Shown here: positions 43,149 to 50,500 of the stretch, one piece after another
Layout of the letters: every line of letters starts with the position of its first letter
How positions within the stretch are numbered: the stretch's first letter is position 1
Program-made: the position numbers and the translations under genes
Assembly: GCF_900114875.1 (NCBI RefSeq)
Contig: NZ_FPKW01000003.1
Location: 62,001-126,000 of the forward strand
DNA: 64,000 nucleotides
Direction: 5' to 3'
Source of the DNA: Chryseobacterium limigenitum
GTDB taxonomy: Bacteria; Bacteroidota; Bacteroidia; Flavobacteriales; Weeksellaceae
Notes under the pieces: generated by a model
The model's database searches: none
What the model was told of the DNA's origin: nothing
The model's input: the letters and a program-made list of their open reading frames with translations, nothing else

Positions 43149-43973
43149 TTAGTTTCCTAAATAGATAAATACGTTAGTGATGATGTTGTCCGGTTTTAAA
43201 CTTACAGCTTGGCTGCTCCCTAATGAAAAGCTCAGAGAATGGGTGTGCGCTCCTGAACTAGCAGTTGTGTCGTTTACACTTGCTGCATTAGAAACAGGAT
43301 TGTTAGTTCCTGCCGCAACACCATTTGTTGTTGAGTTTGCCGGATTATCTGTGTAAGTATGCGTATGGCTTCCTGTAGTATTGGTTGTTCCTGTGAATGT
43401 TACATTGGGTAAATTAGCTTGTGTCAAAGTAAATGTATCGCTTCCGGAAGCTGTTCCCATATTATCACTTCCACTTGTATTTTTTAGATATCTGTCGGTT
43501 GCATCAGGTAAAATTACAGCGAAGCCTAAAGCAGAAGCTCTCGCTCTTGGATTTACAGCTAAAGTGGAAACTGTTCTTCCGTTCAAAAGATACCATCCAT
43601 TGTGATCAGCACTTTGGAAACTGTTTTTAATATCTCCAATCTGAGGTTTTTTTGTGGACAATTTTACCCAAGCTGTACCATTGTTGTAGTAAAGGCCTGG
43701 AGTGACATTGTTAGGCGAAGTTCCTGCTGTTGCTGTGTTATAAACAACCATTCCTGCAGAATGCGAAGCAAGAGGAGCTGCTAAATTCGTAGCCTGTAAT
43801 GAAATTCTGGTTAATAAAAGGCCTTTGTTGTTGGGGGTGCTTTCAAGGTGTAAAACACTTTCTGTGTTAATTACGCCTGAGGAATTTGAAATTTTTACCT
43901 GAGCCTTAATTTCAAAGAGAATTGTTAATAAAATCAACATAATGATCTTATTAGTGTTAATAATATTTGTCAT
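43149..43973 (-). CDS. Secreted tail-collar-like protein (paralogue 1 of 3)
   Basis: A 274-residue protein. The signal peptide (MLILLTILFEIKAQ) follows a short polar N-terminus; an internal Met at residue 12 is an alternative start. Then NTESVLHLESTPNNKGLLLTRISL, SHSAGMVVYNTATAG and the collar-like domain QIGDIKNSFQSADHNGWYLLNGRTVS, LPDATDRYLKN, LTQANLPNVTFTGTTNTTGSHTHTYTDN, GAHTHSLSFS. It is the first gene of the three-gene operon. A -7 box (TACTTTTG) lies about 40 nt upstream. Confidence 0.78.
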   Translation of the reverse strand: MTNIINTNKIIMLILLTILFEIKAQVKISNSSGVINTESVLHLESTPNNKGLLLTRISLQATNLAAPLASHSAGMVVYNTATAGTSPNNVTPGLYYNNGTAWVKLSTKKPQIGDIKNSFQSADHNGWYLLNGRTVSTLAVNPRARASALGFAVILPDATDRYLKNTSGSDNMGTASGSDTFTLTQANLPNVTFTGTTNTTGSHTHTYTDNPANSTTNGVAAGTNNPVSNAASVNDTTASSGAHTHSLSFSLGSSQAVSLKPDNIITNVFIYLGN

Positions 43974-43985
43974 AATGGTTGGTTT

Positions 43986-44019
43986 GAAATAATTTTGTTG
44001 TGTTGTGGGCGCAAAAGTA
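43986..44019 (-). promoter_or_regulatory. Leader and -7 box of the tail-collar operon
   Basis: TACTTTTG (44019-44012, minus strand) fits TAnnTTTG. Downstream, ACACAACAAAATTATTTC (44003-43986) is nearly the same as ACACAACAAAA-AAAATTATTTC upstream of the gene at 41061. Confidence 0.5.
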
Positions 44020-44179
44020 TGAAAAAAAAATAAAATATTATTACTTGAAAACCAATAATATATCGCCTAAATATCACTGTTTGGAGAGTGTGATTATGAA
44101 ATTTGCAGTATTAATCATGGATAAATGAAAAATAAACATTTATGATTGCTAAATTAAATTTTTATTAAAAACTTAAGAA

Positions 44180-44213
44180 CACAAAAAAAGCACGCTAAAA
44201 AACGTGCTTTTAT
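44180..44213. terminator. Bidirectional terminator after nrdA
   Basis: AGCACG and CGTGCT pair, extended by flanking A/T tracts, with an A-rich 8-nt loop. It serves the minus-strand nrd operon. Confidence 0.85.
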
Positions 44214-44246
44214 GAATAATATGCTGAAGTTTATTACTTTTTATCT

Positions 44247-45905
44247 CTATGCTTCGCAAGCTGAACAAGAAACAAAATTTACCATCATTTCTTTTGAAAC
44301 TGATGAACTTCTTTGATAATATAAAGTCTTGACTCCTTTTTTCCAAGCTTCGATGTAAAGGTAATTTACATCTTTTACCGGCATTGTAGAAGGAATCTGT
44401 AAGTTCAATGATTGAGCTTGGTCAATATACTGTTGTCTCTGTGCAGCCTGAGAAATGATCTCCATCGGAGAAATTTCCTTAAATGTTTTGAATACTGCTT
44501 TTTCTTCGTCCGTTAATTCAGATAAATGCTGAACAGAACCGTGGTTTAGCATAATCGTTCTCCAGGTTTCCTCGTTGTCTAATCCTTTTTCTTCTAATAA
44601 TTTAGCTAAATACTTGTTCTTACGCATGAAGTTTCCTTTAGCCAAACCAGCTTTATAATAGTTAGAGGCAAAAGGTTCAATTCCAGGAGAAGTTTGTCCT
44701 AAAATAGCTGAACTGGAAGTAGTAGGAGCGATAGCCATTGTAGTGGTGTTTCTCAACCCGTAACCTTTCAATAATTCAGGTTCTCCGTAGATATTTGCAA
44801 GCTCTCTTGAAGCTGTTTCTGCCTGTTCTTTGATATGTCTGAAAGCTCTCGCATTGAATTGAGTCGCCTCAAAACTTTCAAACGGAATCATGTTTTTCTG
44901 TAAATAAGAATGATATCCTAAAACTCCCAAACCAAGCGCTCTGTGACGCAATGCGAAGTTTCTGGCTCCTTGTAGGTAATAGTTTCCTTCTGTTTTTTCG
45001 ATAAATTCAGTTAAAACTGCGTCCAAGAAATAAACAGCCAATTTTACAGCATCTGTATCTTTCCATTCGTCATACAATTCCAAGTTCATAGAAGATAGAC
45101 AGCAGATGAAAGATTCTTCTCTTGTAGAAGGAAGCATGATCTCAGAGCAAAGGTTACTTGCATTCACAGGCATTCCTAAGTCTTTGTAAACCTGAGGTTT
45201 GTTTCTGTTAACGTTATCGGTAAAGAAAATATAAGGAAGACCTTTTTGCTGACGGCTTTCCAATACTCTTGCCCAGATTTTACGTTTATCCATATCTCCG
45301 TCGATCATATCCTGCATCCAGTAATCCGGAACACAAATTCCTGTAAACAAGTTCTGGATCGGACTTCCGATGTCTTTAATTGATAAAAATTCTTCAATAT
45401 CTCCGTGGTCAATATCCAGATAAGCAGCAAAAGCACCTCTTCTTACACCGCCTTGAGAAACTACATCCATTGCAGTATCAAACAATTTCATGAAAGAAAC
45501 AGCTCCTGAAGATTTTCCGTTATCTGTTACGGCAGTACCTCTGTTACGAAGTTCTCCGAAATAACCTGAAGTTCCGCCTCCAATTTTTGTCTGCATGATG
45601 ACTTCACCCATTTTGTGGGTAATTCCTTCAATACTGTCCGGAATGTGAACGTTGAAACAAGAGATTGGAAGACCTCTCTGTGTTCCCATGTTTGCCCAAA
45701 CAGGAGATGAGAAACTGATCCATCCTTTCACGATCATTTCCTTGAAAGCCGGCTGTAATTCAGGCTTGTATAATTTTTTTGCAGCTGCGGTGGTGATTCT
45801 GTCAATAGCTCCGTCTACAGTTTCTCCTTTCAACAGATATCCTCTGTTAAGCATTTGCTCAGACTCTTCATTGAGCCACCATATATTTGAATTTTGCTCT
45901 TCCAT
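44247..45905 (-). CDS. nrdA: Ribonucleoside-diphosphate reductase alpha subunit, class I, without ATP cone
   Basis: Reduces ribonucleotides to deoxyribonucleotides. The 552-residue protein has the active-site SCFNVH cysteine, the NLCSEI block (Asn, Cys, Glu of the substrate radical site), the second redox cysteine in FICCLSSMNL, the radical-transfer YY in TLYYQRSS and the C-terminal CSACEA pair. Class Ia NrdA is often about 750 residues with an N-terminal ATP cone; here the protein starts directly in the catalytic domain, so dATP activity control through that cone is absent. It is the last gene of nrdB / ABM-like / nrdA. Confidence 0.95.
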   Translation of the reverse strand: MEEQNSNIWWLNEESEQMLNRGYLLKGETVDGAIDRITTAAAKKLYKPELQPAFKEMIVKGWISFSSPVWANMGTQRGLPISCFNVHIPDSIEGITHKMGEVIMQTKIGGGTSGYFGELRNRGTAVTDNGKSSGAVSFMKLFDTAMDVVSQGGVRRGAFAAYLDIDHGDIEEFLSIKDIGSPIQNLFTGICVPDYWMQDMIDGDMDKRKIWARVLESRQQKGLPYIFFTDNVNRNKPQVYKDLGMPVNASNLCSEIMLPSTREESFICCLSSMNLELYDEWKDTDAVKLAVYFLDAVLTEFIEKTEGNYYLQGARNFALRHRALGLGVLGYHSYLQKNMIPFESFEATQFNARAFRHIKEQAETASRELANIYGEPELLKGYGLRNTTTMAIAPTTSSSAILGQTSPGIEPFASNYYKAGLAKGNFMRKNKYLAKLLEEKGLDNEETWRTIMLNHGSVQHLSELTDEEKAVFKTFKEISPMEIISQAAQRQQYIDQAQSLNLQIPSTMPVKDVNYLYIEAWKKGVKTLYYQRSSSVSKEMMVNFVSCSACEA

Positions 45906-45965
45906 AGATGTTTGTATGTTTTCAAACTTCTGGGTTTGTTTTATTACCCGGAAATTTTGTGTTGT

Positions 45966-46253
45966 TTATATTGATTGTAAAATTTCTACTTTATGAGAAC
46001 CGTTCAGTCCGCTTTCATCTCTTAACCTTTGAAATTCTTTAAAAGATGGAACATTCAAAACCTCATGCTGAACCGCTTCATTGATATAATTTGAATAATG
46101 AACAAAGGTAACGCCGTCTTCTTTTACATAAACTTTATACTCAAATGTTGATTGATCTAAATTTTTAAAATCATTTAAAAACTTCTGAATATTCACCTTG
46201 TTTTCTGAAACAAAATCGGGGTTTACGGTGTAAGATACGATTACGTTGATCAT
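45966..46253 (-). CDS. ABM-like (antibiotic biosynthesis monooxygenase fold) small protein
   Basis: A 95-residue protein with the ferredoxin-like ABM pattern: INVIVSYTVNPDF, FEYKVYVKEDGVTFVHYSNYINEAVQHEVLNVPSFKEFQRLRDE. Members are monooxygenases, haem binders or simply stress proteins. It is placed between nrdB and nrdA on the same strand, which is unusual. A direct link to nucleotide reduction is only inferred. Confidence 0.72.
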   Translation of the reverse strand: MINVIVSYTVNPDFVSENKVNIQKFLNDFKNLDQSTFEYKVYVKEDGVTFVHYSNYINEAVQHEVLNVPSFKEFQRLRDESGLNGSHKVEILQSI

Positions 46254-46283
46254 TATTTTTTGTTTTGATATTTAAATCTGCTT

Positions 46284-46309
46284 GTCATTGCGAGGAACGA
46301 AGCAATCTC
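46284..46309 (+). repeat. REP-type repeat, copy 1 of an inverted pair
   Basis: GTCATTGCGAGGAACGAAGC followed by AATCTC. This sequence type is familiar as an intergenic repeat in several bacterial groups. It faces a related copy at 46370-46401 in the opposite orientation. Confidence 0.75.
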
Positions 46310-46369
46310 TTAATAATTTTAACCTCTTAATAACTTCTTAATGGTTTAAAATTTTAATTATTAATATTT

Positions 46370-46401
46370 AAGATGCTTCGACAGGCTCAGCATGACATTG
46401 C
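46370..46401 (-). repeat. REP-type repeat, copy 2 (inverted)
   Basis: On the minus strand it contains TGTCATGCTGAGCCTGTCGA followed by AGCATCTT. It shares TGTCAT and the CGAAGCA-TC ends with copy 1. The two can form a long stem over about 60 nt. Confidence 0.75.
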
Positions 46402-46418
46402 TAATACTAACTGTTTTG

Positions 46419-46440
46419 ACGCTCGCTTCGCTCGCGCTCT
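46419..46440. repeat. GC-rich short repeat GCTCGCTTCGCTCGCG
   Basis: Direct internal repeat of CGCTCG separated by CTT, far more GC-rich than its surroundings. Such sequence is common in flavobacterial spacers. It is next to the nrdB stop-side heptamer. Confidence 0.5.
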
Positions 46441-46446
46441 TCATCT

Positions 46447-46475
46447 AAAATTCAGAATTTAAAATCTAAAATTTA
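46447..46475 (-). repeat. Heptameric repeat starting in the nrdB stop codon
   Basis: On the minus strand TAAATTT, TAGATTT, TAAATTC, TGAATTT in strict register. The first TAA is the nrdB stop codon. Confidence 0.65.
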
Positions 46476-47447
46476 GAAAAGATCGTTCGCCGTAATACTC
46501 TTATCGTGTTTTGTATAATCTACAGGTCTTTTTGCAAAGAAATCATCCATAGAATTAGCGAAAACTTCCTCCTCAAACCATTTCATTGGACGGTATTGCT
46601 CCGGAGTAATATTGTAACGCGTGTCCATATTGATTTTCTTTAAACTGTCGTCAACACGGTATTTCATGAAGTTTAAAAGATCTTCTTTTGAGAAGAAACT
46701 TAATTCTCCTAATTCAAAAATCCAGTCAATGATTTCGCCTTCTAATTCTACAGACTGATCAACTAAAGTATAGATATCTTCAATATCAGAATCAGTTAAT
46801 AGATCGGGTTGCTCTTCACGGATTTTGTTGATTAAATAAATTCCAGCATTCGCGTGAATTTGCTCATCAATAGAAGTCCAAGCGATAATATTAGAAACAT
46901 TTTTCATGTATCCTTTAAATCTTGTGAAAGAAAGAATGATCGCAAACTGTGAGAAAAGCGAAACATTTTCAATCAGGATACTGAATAATAAAAGAGAAGA
47001 AACATATTCTTTCGGTGTTGTAGAATTTGCGTGCTTAAGAACGTTTGATAAGAAATCGATTCTCTTTTTTACAGCAGGAATTTCTATGACATTAGAGAAT
47101 TCTTCGCTATATCCTAACACTTCTACCAAACGGGAATAGGCTTCAGAATGACGGAATTCGCATTCTGCAAAAGTAGCTCCAAGACCGTTTAATTCAGGTT
47201 TTGGCATGTGGTTGTATAGGTTTCCCCAGAATGTCTTTACAGACACCTCGATCTGTGCAATGGCTAAAAGTGCATTTTTTACAGCATATTTTTCGTGCGG
47301 TTCAAGTTGCGAATGAAAATCCTGAACATCTGCGGTAAAATCCACTTCCGAATGTACCCAGAACGATTTGTTGATCGCCTCTACAAATTGAAGAACCTCA
47401 GGGTATTCAAATGGTTTATAGCTTACTCTTTTATCAAAAATTCCCAT
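46473..47447 (-). CDS. nrdB: Ribonucleoside-diphosphate reductase beta subunit
   Basis: Diiron/radical subunit of 324 residues in the ferritin-like fold. Metal and radical residues are seen as QLEPHEKYAVKNAL, FAECEFRHSEAYSRLVE (Glu, His and the Tyr position) and the second helix pair IAWTSIDEQIHANAGIYLI (D-E-x2-H). The C-terminal tail SITANDLF resembles the peptide that docks to NrdA. There is no N-terminal ATP cone here either. Upstream are DnaA-box-like sites. It is the first gene of the nrd operon. Confidence 0.95.
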   Translation of the reverse strand: MGIFDKRVSYKPFEYPEVLQFVEAINKSFWVHSEVDFTADVQDFHSQLEPHEKYAVKNALLAIAQIEVSVKTFWGNLYNHMPKPELNGLGATFAECEFRHSEAYSRLVEVLGYSEEFSNVIEIPAVKKRIDFLSNVLKHANSTTPKEYVSSLLLFSILIENVSLFSQFAIILSFTRFKGYMKNVSNIIAWTSIDEQIHANAGIYLINKIREEQPDLLTDSDIEDIYTLVDQSVELEGEIIDWIFELGELSFFSKEDLLNFMKYRVDDSLKKINMDTRYNITPEQYRPMKWFEEEVFANSMDDFFAKRPVDYTKHDKSITANDLF

Positions 47448-47874
47448 ATTAAAATGTCTTTAAAATTAAAATAATTAGATCACTGTGGATAAGATTCAAG
47501 AAATATTTAACGTTCTGATTGTTTGAAACTTATAATTAAAAGTTATTCACCCAAACGGTGCGCTTATTTCTTGTTACGTGCGAAGCACAAAGGTCGAAAA
47601 AAAGAACTGATTTTAAAAGAGGCAAATACTAATTGGCTGACTTTTAACCTTAAAAGTTTTCCACATTTACATGAAACTTGCTCTGATATTGGCTTACACA
47701 CTATTATTCAGCAAAAATAAATAAAATTGTCGAGTTACAGTTAAACACTTTATTGTAAATACCTATAAACAAAATAGAAAATAGTTAAACACTAAATTAT
47801 TTGAATAAATTTTTATTCTTGTAACAAATTGAAATTTACTTCTACTTATTAGGATATAAAACATACATCACTTA
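47448..47874. other. Divergent control region between nrdB and the ABC operon
   Basis: A 427-nt gap. It holds three DnaA-box-like sites (47484, 47543, 47657) and a small hairpin GTGCGAAGCAC near 47578. An open frame at 47523-47720 begins with TTG and is not convincing. No recognisable NrdR box pair was found. Confidence 0.45.
47484..47492 (-). promoter_or_regulatory. DnaA box upstream of nrdB
   Basis: On the minus strand TTATCCACA, a perfect match to TTWTNCACA, 37 nt before the nrdB start. Further matches: TTTTCCACA (47657-47665) and TTATTCACC (47543-47551, one mismatch). Confidence 0.55.
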
Positions 47875-48564
47875 ATGTTAGTAATTCAGGATCTACATAA
47901 ATCATACGATACAGGGAAAAGCAAGTTGCACGTTCTCAAGGGTATTAATCTTAATATTTCCGAAGGCGAGTTTGTTTCTATTATGGGAAGTTCCGGTTCC
48001 GGAAAATCTACACTCCTTAATATTATTGGTATTCTGGATGAAAAAGATTCAGGGACTTATGAGCTGGATAGTGTGCCGATCGAGCATTTATCTGAAATAA
48101 AAGCTGCGGAGTACAGAAGTAAATTTTTGGGTTTTATTTTCCAGTCTTTTAACTTGATAGGATATAAAACAGCTTTGGATAACGTTGCCCTTCCTTTATA
48201 TTATCAAAATGTTCCAAGAAAAGAACGTAACCAAAAAGCAATGGAATATTTGGAAAAAGTAGGTCTTGCTCAATGGGCGAATCACCTTCCTAACGAACTT
48301 TCCGGAGGACAGAAACAAAGAGTGGCCATCGCAAGAGCGTTGATCACCAATCCTAAAATTGTTTTGGCCGATGAGCCAACAGGAGCATTAGATTCCAAAA
48401 CAACACATGATATTATGAAACTTCTTCAGGACATTAATAATGAAGGAAAAACAATCATTGTAGTAACCCACGAACCAGATGTTGCAGCACAGACAAAGAG
48501 AAACGTCATTCTAAAAGATGGCATCATTGAAAGTGATGAGTTTATAAAGCAGATTGTTCTATAA
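47875..48564 (+). CDS. ABC transporter ATP-binding protein (MacB/LolD type)
   Basis: ATPase of 229 residues energising a tripartite export system. Walker A GSSGSGKST (38-46), Q-loop FIFQSFNLIGYKT, signature LSGGQKQR, Walker B IVLADEPTGALDS, switch His in VVTHEPDVA. Sequence is nearest LolD/MacB ATPases. Two permease genes and a membrane-fusion gene follow on the same strand, but the gene next in line is an unrelated four-helix protein. Confidence 0.92.
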   Translation: MLVIQDLHKSYDTGKSKLHVLKGINLNISEGEFVSIMGSSGSGKSTLLNIIGILDEKDSGTYELDSVPIEHLSEIKAAEYRSKFLGFIFQSFNLIGYKTALDNVALPLYYQNVPRKERNQKAMEYLEKVGLAQWANHLPNELSGGQKQRVAIARALITNPKIVLADEPTGALDSKTTHDIMKLLQDINNEGKTIIVVTHEPDVAAQTKRNVILKDGIIESDEFIKQIVL

Positions 48565-48567
48565 AGG

Positions 48568-48612
48568 TGAATTGTGAATAGTCAATTTTGCTTCGCAAGT
48601 GAATTTTGTGAA
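48568..48612 (+). repeat. Heptamer-headed repeat, left of the four-helix gene
   Basis: TGAATTG, TGAATAG, TCAATTT in register, then TGCTTCGCAAGTGAATTTT. It begins 4 nt after the ATPase stop codon. The same about 40-nt sequence, with few changes, follows the four-helix gene at 49045. Confidence 0.8.
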
Positions 48613-48693
48613 AGGATAAAATTGGGCAATTGACTCAAAGAAACTGATAGTGACATAAAAAAAACACACAAATGAATATGAAAAAAGAGAAAA

Positions 48694-49047
48694 ATGTTTT
48701 TAAACCTGAACCACTATAAACTTGATGTTTATAAATCAGCGAGAGAATTAAGGTTTGAATGTCATAAAATCTTACCGAAAATTCCAGATAGTGAAAGATT
48801 TAATTTAATAGATCAAATAAGAAGAGCTTCAACTTCAGTAGTGTTAAATATTACAGAAGGTTGTTCCAGGAAATCTGAAATAGAAAGAAAAAGATATTTT
48901 GAAATTTCAAGAGGCTCGGTTATAGAATTAGATTCTTGTTTTGATATAATTATAGAGTGTGATTACGTCAAAAGTGAGGATTTACAAAAAATAGGAAATT
49001 TAATTAAGACCACATTTATTTTATTAAGTGGAATGTTAAAAAAGTGA
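48694..49047 (+). CDS. Four-helix bundle protein (23S rRNA-IVS/S23 family)
   Basis: A 117-residue helical protein of the IVS-encoded family: HYKLDVYKSARELRFECHKILPKIPDSERFNLIDQIRRASTSVVLNITEGCSRKSEIERKRYFEISRGS-type blocks, with the conserved Q-I-R-R-A-x3-V-x2-NI-x-EG motif. In other genomes such proteins are in 23S rRNA intervening sequences or stand alone, with unknown function. Here it splits an ABC operon, and each side carries a copy of the same repeat (48568 and 49045). Its stop codon is within the right copy. Confidence 0.9.
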   Translation: MFLNLNHYKLDVYKSARELRFECHKILPKIPDSERFNLIDQIRRASTSVVLNITEGCSRKSEIERKRYFEISRGSVIELDSCFDIIIECDYVKSEDLQKIGNLIKTTFILLSGMLKK

Positions 49048-49140
49048 ATTGTGAATAATCAATTTTGCTTTGCAAATGAATTTGATGTTAAGTTGAAAAA
49101 ATTGACAACGAAGTTAATTGACTTCAAAGAAAATTCAAAG
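49045..49140 (+). repeat. Heptamer-headed repeat, right of the four-helix gene
   Basis: TGAATTG, TGAATAA, TCAATTT, then TGCTTTGCAAATGAATTT, and further similarity (TTGACTTCAAAGAAA against TTGACTCAAAGAAA near 48628). The first TGA is the stop codon of the four-helix gene. Confidence 0.78.
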
Positions 49141-49179
49141 CGTAGCTAATTCACTTTTTTACAAAGTAAAAATATATAT

Positions 49180-50409
49180 ATGTTTGACTTAGATCGTTGG
49201 CAGGAAATATTCAGTTCTATTCGCAGTAATGTATTGCGGACGGTACTTTCGGGATTTACGGTGGCTTTGGGATTATTTATCTTCATTGTTCTTTTCGGAA
49301 TTGGTACAGGATTGCAAAATGCTTTTACAGAAGGTTTTGCGAGAGATGCCCAAAACCTGATTACTATTTTTACAGGGAAAACAACTATTGCTTATAAAGG
49401 TCTGCAGTCGGATAGAACGGTCACAATGAATAATGATGACTATGATTTTCTTGTTAATTCTGATAAAGAAAAGGTAGGAGAGGCTACTCCAAGATATCAA
49501 TCAAGTTTATTGGTGAAGTATGGTAAAGAGAGTGGAACTTACCAAGTTAACGGAACAGATGCCGAAGAAAAATATATCGAAAACCGTAAAATGCTTGAAG
49601 GCCGTTATCTTAATTCTGCAGATTTAGCCAGAAAACAAAACGTAGCGGTAATTGGTAGAATGGTTCAAAGAGATTTAATTAAAAATGGAAGTCCGGTAGG
49701 AAAAGACCTGAATATTAATGGAACTATGTTCAAAGTGGTCGGTGTATTTTCTGATGATGGAGGAGACTGGGATGAAAGGCATATTTCGGTTCCTATTACT
49801 ACGCTGCAGCAAATGAAAAAGGGCTCAGATACCGTAAGTACAGTATTTATTGCCTATAATGACAAATTATCTCCTCAGGAAGCTATAAAATATGGTGATG
49901 AACTACAAGATAGACTAAAAGCTAGAAAAAATGTATCTCCAGATGACGAAAACGGAGTTCGTGTACGGAATAATGCGAAGAATATGAATGATACATTCAC
50001 TTTCATGGCAGTAATTACCGCTATTGTAACATTTATCGGATTGGGAACTTTGCTGGCAGGAATTATCGGGATCAGTAACATCATGGTCTATATCGTAAAA
50101 GAAAGAACCAAAGAAATCGGGGTAAGAAAAGCGATTGGTGCAAAACCAAGAAGTATTGTTGCTTTGATCGTTCAGGAAAGTGTGGTGATTACCGTAGTTT
50201 CAGGATTTGTAGGAGTAGGTGTCGGCGTATTGGCTTTACATTTAATTGGTGACAGCCTTGAAGAATACTTCATAAAAAGCCCGAGTGTGGGTTGGGGGAC
50301 AATCGTAATGGCATTTATTGCGCTTGTTTTTTCAGGATTAATTGCGGGATTTGTTCCTGCATATAGAGCTTCGAGAATCCGACCTATTGAAGCATTAAGA
50401 ACAGAATAG
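49180..50409 (+). CDS. ABC transporter permease (MacB-type), first
   Basis: A 409-residue membrane protein with MacB topology: one N-terminal TM helix (about 22-45), a large periplasmic domain (about 50-275) and three C-terminal TM helices (about 280-305, 330-352, 370-392). FtsX-like domain signature GISNIMVYIVKERTKEIGVRKAIGAKPRSIV and the closing PAYRASRIRPIEALRTE are present. With the ATPase, the second permease and the fusion protein it should form an efflux pump; cargo is unknown. Confidence 0.9.
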   Translation: MFDLDRWQEIFSSIRSNVLRTVLSGFTVALGLFIFIVLFGIGTGLQNAFTEGFARDAQNLITIFTGKTTIAYKGLQSDRTVTMNNDDYDFLVNSDKEKVGEATPRYQSSLLVKYGKESGTYQVNGTDAEEKYIENRKMLEGRYLNSADLARKQNVAVIGRMVQRDLIKNGSPVGKDLNINGTMFKVVGVFSDDGGDWDERHISVPITTLQQMKKGSDTVSTVFIAYNDKLSPQEAIKYGDELQDRLKARKNVSPDDENGVRVRNNAKNMNDTFTFMAVITAIVTFIGLGTLLAGIIGISNIMVYIVKERTKEIGVRKAIGAKPRSIVALIVQESVVITVVSGFVGVGVGVLALHLIGDSLEEYFIKSPSVGWGTIVMAFIALVFSGLIAGFVPAYRASRIRPIEALRTE

Positions 50410-50437
50410 TTAATTGTAAATGGTCAATGGTGAATTT
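50410..50437 (+). repeat. Heptameric repeat after first permease gene
   Basis: TTAATTG, TAAATGG, TCAATGG, TGAATTT directly follow the TAG stop codon (50407-50409). The rest of the spacer ends GAATTCACTTTTACAAAGTA, close to the end of the 49045 spacer. Confidence 0.72.
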
Positions 50438-50500
50438 TATCTTCACAGTTGACAAACAAAGTGAATTCACTTTTACAAAGTAAAATATTGATAGTAAAAA

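Noticed and set aside
41504..43973. Prophage remnant, because of tail-collar-like domains
   Set aside because: All three proteins have signal peptides and flavobacterial surface-protein openings, and no other phage gene lies nearby.
47523..47720. 65-codon open frame upstream of the ABC operon
   Set aside because: Begins with TTG, has no family resemblance and covers the nrdB control region with DnaA-box-like sites.
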